A DNA stretch of 64,000 bases. It comes from Batillaria attramentaria (lineage: Eukaryota > Mollusca > Gastropoda > Batillariidae). Every line of letters begins with the position of its first letter. Within the stretch, counting starts at the first letter, position 1. The stretch spans positions 248,501-312,500 of the forward strand of contig JACVVK020000548.1 in the NCBI GenBank assembly GCA_018292915.2. Reading direction: 5' to 3'. The notes under the pieces are model-generated. The model saw only the letters and a list, made by a program, of their open reading frames with translations. It did not search any database and was not told where the DNA came from. Position numbers and translations under genes: made by a program. Of the stretch, positions 11,640 through 23,417 are shown piece by piece.

Positions 11640-13450
11640 TACCTTACTAGTAGTGAAAACAAATGAGCAGATCCTATAGCATAATCAGCAACTGAACTAC
11701 TGTTACAAGTCAGAGCACCAACCTTAGCATCTCCTCCAATTCTCCCATTCAGAATAAATAAAAAATGTGCTTTACAAAGTTCTAGCAAACGATATCCGTA
11801 ATTACTCGACTTGTGTTGATCTTGTGAGCACGGTTTAGGGGGTACAAACTGGGGTTAATTTTCAAATGCGGGTTGATCAATCAAATCATCACCGAATTCA
11901 TCGACATGAATAAAGTCATCACAACATTTGACACTTGATTCACACCGGTGAGTAATATATAGTAATCGGAACGTTGTTGCATACTAATAAGGGATGACTC
12001 AAAGTCATCAAACAAATCAACACCACCATATCTGGAACCTTCTGGCGGCACATACACAGCTGCTGCCAAAATGTCTTTATCTGTACCAGTACAGTTCTTG
12101 GAGATAGTGTACCACAAAGCACAACTGCTTTCCGAATTTCTTATCTGAACGAACGATGAGAGATGGTGTTTGACTGCAACTGCTATACCGCCCGACCTGT
12201 GATGTGCAATGCGTGATCTGCTGGAAGCAGTAAATTGGTATCCTAGCTTATGAAAACATTCAGTGAGTTCGGGTATGTCTAAATCATCAGTCTTTGTCTC
12301 CGTGAAGGTCAAAATATTAAAACCAGATACAAAGTCAATGGACACTTGATTCCTCAGGCGTTGTTTCAAGCCGCACACGTGAGAGAAAAAAAGTCAAACC
12401 TGATGGGATAGAGTCATTGTCACTACTTGCCGGAGTTTGGTTGTCGCTGAGAAGATTGCTGTGGCTGTCGTCGTTGTTGCATTGTTGGTTGCGTGATCCT
12501 CCAGAAGACCACTACTCCGCTGACACCGTGGTGATCAGGTGAGCCAGCCCGAACTTTGCGTAATCAACGCTGTCAGCACCAATACAAGATCGAACAAGTC
12601 GTCCGGTGTCTCCACAATGTCCACCTTTGCCGGTTCCGTACTCCCAGACGCCTTCTTCATGTGGCACTGGATTCTGCCATCACGTGTGGTGTTGACCCTG
12701 TCCACAGTAGACATCTGCTTACACTCGTAGAGCAGCTTGGAAAGCATCGGCGTCAGGTCGTCGTTCAGGAACACGTTTTTGTATCCCGGCTTGTCTTTCA
12801 GCTCCCGCCGTTTCTTCATCGGAAGGCTCCCTTAGAACGCCGAGACGTGAACTTCACCAGCACAACATTAAATTTCTGCCCAAGTTTCTGACCGTTTCTG
12901 TGTGCAACTGAAATGTCCTCCCCCTTGACTTCACACTCCACAGCGGCGCACACATCTACGTTACTAACACTTTCTTTTCCAAGCCTTCGTCTTCTGTCTC
13001 CGGCAGGCCAGTGATCTTAACAGTCTCTCTTCTGCTGTATTGTTCTGGCCTGTCTATCTCGTACCGCAGCGGCAAGTTTGACTGCTCCAGTTTTCGGAGT
13101 GTTTTCTGGTTTTCCTCTTCAAGCGCACCGACTACCGCCGTAATAGTAGACGATGCACTTCTCTACTATCTTCTACATTTGGGTGGCAAGAATGGGGAGA
13201 AGGAACTCTGCCGCGCGCACAGCTATACTTTCACTGTCACTCTGCTTCGCCGGGGTTCTGCTTCCTTTCATTTTCTCATTTAGCGAACCAAGCACACTGT
13301 CTTGGATTTCATCACAGACGTTTTCGCTGAGACTGTTACATTCCTGTAGGATTCTCTCGCTCAGGGCATCAGAGAAAGTAGAGCTGCTTCGAAGGTTTTT
13401 TTTTTACTTCCATTGCCAGCACCGCGACCACCCGTCATGGTTGATTGCAC
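11640..13450 (-). mobile_element. Degenerate LINE with ORF1 and endonuclease
   Basis: Reading leftwards: ORF1-like stretches with CNSLSENVCDEIQDS, then EDISVAHRNGQKLGQKFNVV, then KNVFLNDDLTPMLSKLLYEC (12819-12535); then an apurinic endonuclease-like domain with ILTFTETKTDDLD, HHRSGGIAVAVK and LAAAVYVPPEGSRYGG (12378-11881). It continues after a frameshift with FILNGRIGGDA and SSVADYAIGSAHLF to about 11640. No reverse transcriptase follows. Frameshifts and stops make it inactive. Confidence 0.75.
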
Positions 13451-13514
13451 GCTGGAGCTTACTCAGGCACGTCCTATCAGACTGTACTCGAGTTGACAGA
13501 CGAAAAAGGAAGCA

Positions 13515-13697
13515 ATTCGCCAAATATACCCTCAGCGTGTTTCTGTTGTGAATATATTCTAGACCGCAATTCACCGAATACACCATCAGCATGTTTCTGT
13601 TGTGAATACATTCTAGACCGGGTACAGATCTAACACGCTTGTCTGTTTATCGTGATCAAACGCCGCTGTTGAACAGCATCGTGTTAGATCTGTACCC
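13515..13697. repeat. Tandem duplication followed by a hairpin
   Basis: A ~60-base unit (TGTTTCTGTTGTGAATA..TTCTAGACCG) occurs twice at 13519-13620. It is followed by an exact 18-bp inverted repeat GGGTACAGATCTAACACG (13620-13637) and its complement (13680-13697) around a 42-base loop. Confidence 0.8.
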
Positions 13698-14414
13698 AAC
13701 ACTTGCTTACTGGTTTAAATTTATTAACGGTGGCACATGTCGTCTTTTGGAATGTTTATTCGATTTGAGAGCTTGAACTGGAATCTACGATTTGTTTCCC
13801 GCGCTAACAATACAGCTGGGAGGTTTCATTATGCTGTTTGAACGTCTTGGGTCCACCTAGGCCAGCTGTTAACAGTGTTAGCATTACTGGATTTGTGCTA
13901 AAGTTCCGCTGAAAATATGCTATCAGATTTAGGCTATAGCGGTTATGTTATGTCCAGTTTGTTATTACTAGAACGTATCAAAAAGCTGAAGAAAGTGGTC
14001 ACCAACCCTATGCAGCTGGTCGAGGGACCCTTCTTTCCAATACACCCGGTGTCAGGCCGGAAGATTTGCCTCCAGACTATCTCTGACAGAAAAGTGATTA
14101 GCTACTGGCAATGGTTAGACGTCAACGCGAGAACGATCCGCTGCTTGGCTAAACGAACACGACCTGTGTCATCTGTGTACACGTTTTGTTTCATTCGTTG
14201 ACCAGACAGATTGTAGGCTGCGGTTCGCGAGCGTTTCAGTGTATATAACCGTTTAAATTTTCCATCGCGAAGTGTTGATAGAACCAAACAGCCCGGCTCT
14301 GTTAGCGATAAAACCTACGGTCTTTTTAATCAGAGAACTAACTACTACGTCTTTCCTTCCACCGCTCCCCATCTCTTGTATCAAAATGAGCAATTTGAAA
14401 TCAAGGACACGGCA
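13698..14414. other. No recognised gene
   Basis: Contains an open frame at 13917-14201 without recognisable similarity. Confidence 0.5.
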
Positions 14415-14436
14415 GTGTGTGTGTGTGTGTGTGTGT

Positions 14437-14468
<32 letters not shown>

Positions 14469-14512
14469 CTGTGTGTGTGTTTGTGTGTGCGTGTCTGTGT
14501 CTATGTGTTTTG
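14415..14512 (+). repeat. (GT)n microsatellite, imperfect
   Basis: GT units with scattered CT, TT and GC interruptions. Confidence 0.95.
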
Positions 14513-14847
14513 CACTCTCACATGAAAGTTACCGACTTGCATGTTCTTATCCCATACTGAATTCCATATTTATTTATTTTCACTTTTTTTTAAAACAGGG
14601 ACCTTTCTGTAAATTGTATTCTGTTAATCTGTTTGTTTATGTTTGTCAGTATTCCTTTATCCACAACTCAGTTTCTGGTGTGAATTTTGCACGCCAAGCG
14701 CATCCGTTAAAATTGGCGTCTTCATGAGAGTGCAATATAATGCATGTCAGTCTTTATTTCAGGCAAATGTTGAAGTAAATTATGAAGTACATTGAAATAA
14801 AATGCCATGAAATATGTACATGATGACGAGGAGTGCGGTCGTGTGAC

Positions 14848-14849
<2 letters not shown>

Positions 14850-14911
<62 letters not shown>
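14850..14911 (+). repeat. (GT)n microsatellite, 3' of the receptor
   Basis: About 30 units, 70 bases beyond the receptor stop and so probably in its 3' UTR. Confidence 0.95.
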
Positions 14912-14979
14912 CTTTGCATGTACGTTGAAAAACAAACAAAGATGGACAAACAAAAACACACAGAATTCAGCTTCCTATG

Positions 14980-17040
14980 TTAGTTTTCGAGAGCCGACCC
15001 TTTCACAAGGTTACGCTTGATCTCCACCATCAGCCGTTTTCTCAGTAACTCCTCCTGCTTCACGCGTCTCTTCTCCATGATGACGTTAAAAGTGTAGAGG
15101 AACGGGTTCAGGGCCGAGTTAAAGGGTAGAGTAAAGATCGCCATGGCAACGTTCACTTCGCCTGAAATAGATGTTCCTAGAGCAGCCATGATGCCTGTCA
15201 GACCGACGGGGAACCAACAGATAAAGTCTGACATGACGATGGCAAACAGTCGGCGGGCGATGGCCAAGTCTCTGGAACGTCTTGTTGGGTCGACGTCAGA
15301 CATGCTGTTGGTTTGGATGGACCAGTAGATGAGGATCTGTCCCACGGCGATCAGCATAAACAGGACAAAGTTGAGGACGATCATCACGCCGAATGCATAA
15401 TCCTGACCTGGAAAGCCTTTCCTAGTGATGGGCAGAGGGATACAGATGCCAGTTTGACCGTAGAACTGCCAGTGTGACGTCATCGGCAACAGAGGGATAA
15501 TGGCTAGAATCATTCCAACAATCCAGACAAAAAAACACACGACATTACCAGAACGTCTTTTGAATCGTAAAGTGCTAAACGGGAAGCGGATGACGAGAAA
15601 CCGTTCGACTGTAATGAGACAAATTATGAAGGCCGACACTTCGTTGGACACCAGTGACAGAAAACCGGCCACCTTACACGCCACGCTGTTCTTCCACGCC
15701 GTGTCTTCCCACAAGTAGTTGCCCTGATACAACCGGTCCGCCACGCCTATCACTGCCAGGTACACTCCCATTAGGAAGTCAGACACGCACAATTGTGTTA
15801 CAAACACGTCGTAACCCATGTTTTTTGCATGTCCCTTGAAAGCCACACGATAACAAAAACTGCAAAGATTTCCTGTAAGCGCAAAAATAGCAAACACCGC
15901 CAGAAAAACACGGTACAAATCTGATCGCAAAAGTGCATCGCAAGATGAAATCTCGTCCGATGGTGCGAAGCAGTTCGTCAGCTTAAAGTCCTCCGGCAGC
16001 GTTGCCGGGCAACAGATCTTAAAATTGTCGGCATGTACGAGTTTAAGTTGACGAAGCCCGTCAAAGATAACCTTGGGGAACTCAGTCAACGGACATCCTC
16101 GCAGATCCAGCTCACGAAGCTGTCTCAGTGTGCGGAAACCTTCACCCTCAACACTCTCCAAGCCTGTATGTGATAAATTCAGCGTCTGCATGGCTTGAAA
16201 GATGGCAAAGTTAGTTATATTTATTGATGTCATTGCAACTCCAGATAAATCCAGTGTCCGAAACAAGAGCAGCGGGTTGTCAGAACGACCATCGGAGAAA
16301 GAATCCACGAGCGGGTTGCGGCTGAGATAAAGTGACCGCAGGTTTTTCATCCCTTGCAGTTGCGCGCTGCTGATTGTAAGGATGTGGTTGTCGCTTAGAT
16401 CCAAGATACGCAGGTTCGGGAGTAACTGATTTTTAATAAATGTTAAATTGCAATGAACCAGCCGAAGATGGATAAGCATAGAGTTATCTGCAAACTCCGT
16501 TAACGTCATGCCAGTGCCAGTCGCATCAACATAACGCAGGTCTGAGTATAAGCTAGCATCGAAAACTTGTGTGCAAATGAAAGCCAGACCAAAACACGTA
16601 CAGTAGTCTGGGCACTGGGGGAAGTCACACAAAAGCTCGTCGTCATGTTGAGGACACTGGAAAATCCCGTCACACAAGTGGCCAGGGTGTAGACAGACGC
16701 GCGACTTGCGACAACGGTAGAACCCGGGACACGTGTAGCTGTCACACGCCGCCTCGTCCTCTTTGCCCGGACAGTCGTAGACGTCGTTACAGCGCACGTA
16801 GACCGGCATGCAGTAGCCGTCACCCGGACACCGGAAGTGAGACTCCGGACACGGATGGTTAAGTTTGAGGGCTTTTATTGTGAAATATCCTTTGCCGTCT
16901 AGGTCAATGACGGCTGGTGGAGAGGGTATCTTAGGCTTGTCAAGATGATCTGGAAAGACCGGCGTTTTCAAACAGTTCACTTCGTCTGAACTATCCAAGC
17001 AGTGCACGGCTCCGTCACAGTACTGATGCGTGGGGATACA
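14980..17040 (-). CDS. Receptor exon 7: LDLa modules, leucine-rich repeats and 7TM domain
   Basis: A single exon of 687 codons starts CIPTHQYCDGAVHC, completing the LDLa begun in exon 6, and adds two LDLa modules (KEDEAAC and HDDELLC calcium-binding ends). CPDYCTCF looks like an LRR N-cap, followed by LRRs such as LRILDLSDNHILTI and LRSLYLSRNPL, then a C-cap around CCPATLPEDF. The 7TM part shows TGN in TM1, VSDFL in TM2, ERF in place of DRY after TM3, FICWFP in TM6 and NPFLY in TM7, all expected for LGR/relaxin-type class A receptors. The short basic C-tail ends ALEN before TAA. The whole LRR-7TM part in one exon is usual for GRL101-like genes. This is the most secure coding call in the window. 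Confidence 0.95.
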   Translation of the reverse strand, partial: CIPTHQYCDGAVHCLDSSDEVNCLKTPVFPDHLDKPKIPSPPAVIDLDGKGYFTIKALKLNHPCPESHFRCPGDGYCMPVYVRCNDVYDCPGKEDEAACDSYTCPGFYRCRKSRVCLHPGHLCDGIFQCPQHDDELLCDFPQCPDYCTCFGLAFICTQVFDASLYSDLRYVDATGTGMTLTEFADNSMLIHLRLVHCNLTFIKNQLLPNLRILDLSDNHILTISSAQLQGMKNLRSLYLSRNPLVDSFSDGRSDNPLLLFRTLDLSGVAMTSINITNFAIFQAMQTLNLSHTGLESVEGEGFRTLRQLRELDLRGCPLTEFPKVIFDGLRQLKLVHADNFKICCPATLPEDFKLTNCFAPSDEISSCDALLRSDLYRVFLAVFAIFALTGNLCSFCYRVAFKGHAKNMGYDVFVTQLCVSDFLMGVYLAVIGVADRLYQGNYLWEDTAWKNSVACKVAGFLSLVSNEVSAFIICLITVERFLVIRFPFSTLRFKRRSGNVVCFFVWIVGMILAIIPLLPMTSHWQFYGQTGICIPLPITRKGFPGQDYAFGVMIVLNFVLFMLIAVGQILIYWSIQTNSMSDVDPTRRSRDLAIARRLFAIVMSDFICWFPVGLTGIMAALGTSISGEVNVAMAIFTLPFNSALNPFLYTFNVIMEKRRVKQEELLRKRLMVEIKRNLVKGSALEN

Positions 17041-20000
17041 CTAAAAGGAATATATCGGCTGTGTTACACCACCATCATCGCAAGTGTGCATACTATGGCC
17101 ATGAGATTCACAAATCGTCTTAACTGATTTACTTCTCCTAGTTGAGCACCACAAGCCTGGAGGAGAAGCCAGATCAGATAATCATAGTTCGTTTCGTAAA
17201 TCAGTCGCCGACGAATTTTGGCAATAACTTTTTATGGAGCCAGTTTCGTACACCTATCAAAGACTAGAGAGACAGAAGCCTCCATGGCTCCCTTGTGACA
17301 AGGGTCAAAGTCATTCAAAAGAGTATATCTTTAAAGCTCTTATCACTATCATCATGCCAAGTAAGATGTCTCTGGCGTTCCGAGTTGTCTATTATTATGC
17401 CAAGACACCCCTAGTATTTGTAGTTCCTCCGAAAACGGTAATGTTACAATTCACAACAGACAGCTTTAATGACCCTGACCTTCAGTCAAGGACATTCAAA
17501 GGTAGGTCTCATTGCTGTCTATCATCACGCCTTGTTTGGTGCCTCTACTGTATGTTGTGTCAGAGAAAATGCCAAGGTTAAAGTTTCCCAAAAACAGCTT
17601 GCATGGCCTTGACCTTGACTAAAAGTCATTGAACACATGTATGTCAGTAAAGGTGTTGCCAATGTCTATCATCATGCAAAGTTTGATGCTTCTGATTCTT
17701 CTAGATTCTTAGAAAATGCAAATGTAAAAATTTCCAATCAGACTGCTTTAATGACCTTGACCTTGGGTCTGTAAAGTTCTTATCAATGTCTGTCATTATG
17801 CAGAGTTTCAAACCTCTCGTCTTTGTAGATTCCGAGAAAATACCAATGTAAAAATTTCAAACAGACAGCGTTAGTGACGTTGACCTTGAGACAAGGTCAT
17901 TCAAAATAATGCTTTGAAAGGTCTTGTAGTTGTCTATCAGCATGCCAAGTTTGGTGTCTCTGGCAGTCTGCTGTTTATAGATTCTGAGAAAATGACAACC
18001 TTAAAGTTTACTGGACACAGACAGACAGACAGACGACGGAGGGTTATAACATAGACTCCCATTGTTACACAAGGGAGCCAAAAACTAGAGAGGCAGAAGC
18101 CTACTTGACTCACTTGTGAAGTAAGTCAAGGTCATTCAAAAGAGTACGTCTGTAAAGGACTTATTAAGACAATGTCTATCATCATGTCAAGTTAGGTGTC
18201 TCTTGTGATCGTAGGTTCTGAGAAACTTGCAATGTTACAGTTTCCCCTGGACAGTGTGTATGGCCTTGAACTTGGTCACGGTCATTCAAACAAGTACTCA
18301 CAATATCAGAGAGGGGCTGGGTATACAATAAAAACAGAATAGGGCCCAGCACCGAGCCCTGGGGAACACCGTACAGCAGAGGAGTTGATTTTGATTCGTG
18401 TCCAAGTACAGAGTCCACCTGCTCCCTGACTCAAATAAGCATAGGGCAATACCACGGATACCAAATACTCGCTCCAAACGAGGGACATCATGGTCTATCG
18501 TGTCAAAAGCGGCACTTAGATCCAGGAGCGTCAGAACAGAGATCTGGTCCGAGTCACCAGCCGTCAACAAGTCATCAATGACACGGAGCAGAGCAGTCTT
18601 TGTACTGTGGTGGGGTCGATATGCGGACTGAAAAACCTGCCATAGATTGTTCTGATCCAAATGTGAAAGCAGCTGGGAAAGGACTATTTTTGGCTCCCTT
18701 GTGTAACAATGTAATAACCCTCCGTCTATTTTCTCAAGTAATTTTGACATGAACGAAAGGTTCGAAACGGGCCGGAAATTTTCAGAATGTTCGGATCCAA
18801 AGACGGTTTTTTTTTGTTTTTTGTTGTTGTTGTTTTTGAGTAGGGACTTGACTATAGCTTGTTTGAAACATTTCGGCACACGACCAAAGACAAAATATCA
18901 TTCAGAAGACCAGTAAGAGAAGGCAGTACATCGTTAATGCATTCAAACAACAAGGTTGTCGGAATGCAATCAAGATCACACGTTTTCGGGGACATACTAA
19001 GCATGGTTTTGCAGACAAAGTCCTCTGAAACGACACTAAAACTTTCAAGCGGCGTGCCCGAAAACGTGCGATCTTGAAACACAGGCTGCGCGGTGGATGA
19101 CGTCTGTGAGTCAAGGGCGTGTCGAAGCGAAGATATTTTTCCGCTGATTGTCGGAATGTATTCCATTTTTTTGTTTGTTTGTTTGTTTGTTTTAGTTTTA
19201 CGTACAGACGCACCAACAGCAAAAGATGCAAAACATTTACCTGCTTGTTTCCACAAAGGTATTGATCACTTGAGAGGCAGGTCTGAAAGACGGGGACATC
19301 CTCGTCGCTTCCGTCGCCACAATCCTCGCGATAGTCAGACACCAGCGAGTATGGCACGCGCTCGATCTGATCCGAGCACTGGAAAGAAGGAGGAAGTGGC
19401 GTCATCGGCGTGACGCAGTTACCGTCGACATCCAACCAGCAATCGCTATGCACGTCACAGGCCAGAAATGTGTGCGTGCTGTGATTCTTGGGACAAACAA
19501 TCAGATCAACACCGCCTGCGTTGGGTCCGATGGCAGGTGCTTGTAAGTGTATTGTTTCCCCTTGACCAGTGATGGCAGAATGTAACTGTTCATCGGTCGA
19601 CTCACAAATGATGTCAGCTTTCTGTTTGGACATGCAGTTCACTGGATGAGCTTTCATATCCTGTAACATGCCTCTGTATAACATTCCACCTACAGGTGGA
19701 TGGTGGTCACGGTCCATTCCATCCCTTGTAACGTAGATGTTGTAGGCAATTACTCCGCTGGATAACCGCCACATCCGGCGGTACCTGAAACAACATGTAC
19801 ATAGAACTTACATGATTTGTTCGAGTGCTTTACCACGAAAGAAATGCTTCAAGTTTTTGCCGTATCCACCGCGCGGGGGCCGAAATAAAGTTAAGACATC
19901 CAAAGAGATTTGACTTTTTTCCTTACAGTGGTTCCGTCATTGATTCCAGTCCAATGTAGAAAGTCATCGTACTGTCTGGCAGCACATTCAGCACCCTATA

Positions 20001-22367
20001 AAACACACTGTGTTCCTGCTTAGTTTCAAAAATTGGCAGGCGCATTTTCCCATTCGCGCAGACTTCTCGCGCCGCGCCTCCTGCGAGCTAGCTACGGCAG
20101 AAATTGAAACATCGAGTGGTTTCTTTCGTGGTAAACCACAAGAACTAATCATGTAAGCTGTTTATACCACAAGCATTCAGACGCTTACCTCTACTGCTCT
20201 AGTAGCATACATTTTCAGCAACATTTTATTTTTCTTGTAGGGTGACTAGTGACTTTTGTACCCCTTCAACATTCTGCGCACTGACATGTGAGGAAATGAT
20301 GCGTACGGCCGGTGACAGTGCTTGATGTTAAGAAGAATATCATTCAAAGCATGTGCTTTGTACTGGCATTCAAAAGTGCACTCGCATATTCTTCGCAGAG
20401 AATTTTGTGTGCGATCATTCTTTACGTGATCCACGAAAACTAAAATTTCAACCCCAAAAGTAAACAAAATAACTATGCACCGGCCGTGACGAATGAGTTC
20501 CAAGTGTTTGAAGTGACCCACTTTCTGCGCGTTTTTGACTGACGACGTAACTGGAGTGTAATAAAACCTTGGGGGGGGGGGGGGGGGGGCCGAAATAAAG
20601 TTAAGACATCCAAAGAGATTTGACTTTTTTCCTTACAGTGGTTCCGTCATTGATTCCAGTCCAATGTAGAAAGTCATTGTACTGTCTGGCAGCACATTCA
20701 GCACCCTGTAAAACACACTGTGTTCCTGCTCAGTTTCAAAGCTTGGCAGGCGCATTTTCCGATTCGCGCAGACTTCTCGCGCCTCTAGCCAACTAATCTT
20801 CCTGGGTAAGTCTGACATGTTCAGTTGACTCGAGAGATCGTTAGACTCAACATAGGCAAAACATTTCTTTTTCGGAAACACAACAAGAAGTCCACATTCA
20901 TCCTGTCTGGAAAAACAGACAACGTCGTCTTCACCGCCAGCACACTCCGGATACAACGTACACAAGAAGTGCTGCTGGAAGTCAGCCCAGTGCGGCACGG
21001 AACAGTTCCACTTGCCATCTGGCAGACGCTGGGGTAGGGCCGACTGGTTGTGGAAGGAGAAAGTGAGCTTGAACCCTGCATGCTGAGAGAAATAACCACT
21101 TCGAAATCTCACAGAGATGGCTTCAGAGTGGATAAGTCTATGTTCTGAGAAGCTCAATAATTCTGCACTTTCCGTATATTTACATTTTTCTGTTTGTGTC
21201 ATGATTAAGTTGTGTGAAAACGACGAGCCTCCTAAATCAAACGCCAGCAGGCTCGTCATGATGTCGTGGGAGCGAGGTGAATAAAGTGTAACACAGCTGT
21301 CCATGTTTGGTTTATACTTCTTTCCTGACGACCACCCGGGTGTCTGGATGTAGCCTGACAACAATAAACAGCAGAGTAATGCCAGGTGAAAGGCGTTCTC
21401 AAAAACAAACAAATAAAACAAAGGAAAACAATAAAAAACAAACAAACAAACGGACAACAACAAAAACAAAAAGAAAGCAAAACAAAAACAAACTAGAGAG
21501 GCAGAAGCCTCCATGACTCCCTTGTGACACAGGTCAAGGTCATTCACAAAAGTATGTTTGTAGAGCTCTTATCACTATCCAGTATCATGCTAAGTGATGT
21601 GTCTGGCGCTCTGAGTTCCTGGCAATATTACAATTTTCCCCGAAACAGTTTGTACAGCCTTGACCTTTGGTCAAAGTCATTCAAAAGAGATCTCATCAAT
21701 GTCTATCATTATGCCAAGTTTGATGCCTCTAGCATTTGTAGTTCCTCCGAAAACAGTAATGTTAAAATTCACAACAGACATCTTTAATGACCTTGACCTT
21801 CAGTCAAGGTCATTCAGAAAGGTAGGTCTCATTGCTGTCTATCATCACGCCTCATTTGGTGCCTCTACTGTTTGTTGTTTTGGAGAAAATGCCAAGGTTA
21901 AAGTTTCCCCCAAAAAAAACGCTTGCATGACCTTGACCTTGACTAAAAGTCACTGAACACAGGTATGTCTGTAAAGGTGCTGCCAATGTCAATCATCGCA
22001 CATAGTTTGATGCTTCTGATTTGGCACCTCTGCTGTTCATTGTTTCTGAGAAAATGCCAATGTTAAGGTTTCACAAAACTATCTTGTACGGCCTTGACCT
22101 TGACAGAACGTCACTGACTACATGTATATCTGTAAAGTTCTTATCAAGGTCTATCATCATGCACAGTTTAAAACCTCTGGCATTTGTAGATTACGAGAAA
22201 ATGCCAATGTAAAATTTTCAAACAGAGAGCTTTAGTGACCTTGACCTTGGGTCAAGGTCATTCAAAATGATATGTTTTGAAAGGTCTTGTGCTAGTCTAT
22301 CAGCATGCCAAGTTTGGTGCCTCTACTGTTTGTAGATTCTGAGAAAATGACAACGTTAAAGTTTTCT

Positions 22368-22432
<65 letters not shown>

Positions 22433-22434
22433 CA

Positions 22435-22467
<33 letters not shown>

Positions 22468-23237
22468 GGGTTAATACATAGACTCCCATTGTTACACAAG
22501 GGAGCCAAAAAACAAGGATAAAAGCACCAAACAAAATAACATTTACAAAACAACAACAACAACAACAAACCCACACAGAGGAAAGGAAACTAAAACACTT
22601 AAAATACACGCAGCGAATGTCGGGACATTTATTCTTATCAAATTTTCAATGTTAGTCAAAATTCTAAAGGGACAAATTTACAAGAAAACTTACAGAGAGA
22701 CTCAGTACAATGAAAGGGCAGAGTAATGCCAGTCAAAGGCGTTCTCGGACACAAGGGCACCATGACGACGACGACGATGGTAACTTACCCGCCAGCGGTG
22801 TGTTATACTTCAACTCCAGCTGAGGTCTGGACGAAGAAAGAGCTGCCGAGAAGCGTAAAAACATTGTGAAGTTCAGGGAACGTCGCACGCCTGACACACT
22901 GAGAGCCAACCTCAGAATGACGTCGTTGCTCGTGGAGTACAGCTTACCCCGATCACAGCCCCAACTCTTCCACACAAACCTGCAGCAGGTATCCAAAAGT
23001 TTCGTCCGATTATTGTGCTTTTCGGGTTGTCCCCCCTAAAATTGTCGAAGTCAAATGAAATACAGCAACAAGAAAATGATGCTTCTATCCCATTTCGTTC
23101 TCTAAATATATTAATTTGAATTGAATCAAAGATACCTTATTTGTCCCTAATAAAGCAAAGTCCATGAATCCAACAGGACATAGCAAGACATAAGAATTAA
23201 TAGCATAAAATCGACGAAAAAAAAATTAACAAAACTA

Positions 23238-23331
<94 letters not shown>

Positions 23332-23350
23332 CAACAACAACAACAACAGC

Positions 23351-23417
<67 letters not shown>

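Noticed and set aside
11881..12378. Host endonuclease gene
   Set aside because: The sequence and its neighbours (ORF1-like 12535-12819) are those of a LINE, with frameshifts.
16506..16823. Second minus-strand frame within receptor exon 7
   Set aside because: It overlaps the LDLa modules in another frame; cysteine codons of the true frame produce the Thr/Arg-rich shadow.
18182..18879. Host reverse transcriptase or telomerase gene
   Set aside because: Motifs are those of an ordinary LINE, the frame is broken and other repeats are inserted in it.
19885..20085. Second lectin exon as a mutually exclusive exon
   Set aside because: It lacks an acceptor and the first part of the fold, and is nearly identical to the true exon including intron sequence.
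22980..23035. Earlier acceptor for receptor exon 4 at 23035
   Set aside because: It keeps the frame open but enters in phase 0, which does not fit the phase 2 end of exon 3; the acceptor at 22980 fits.
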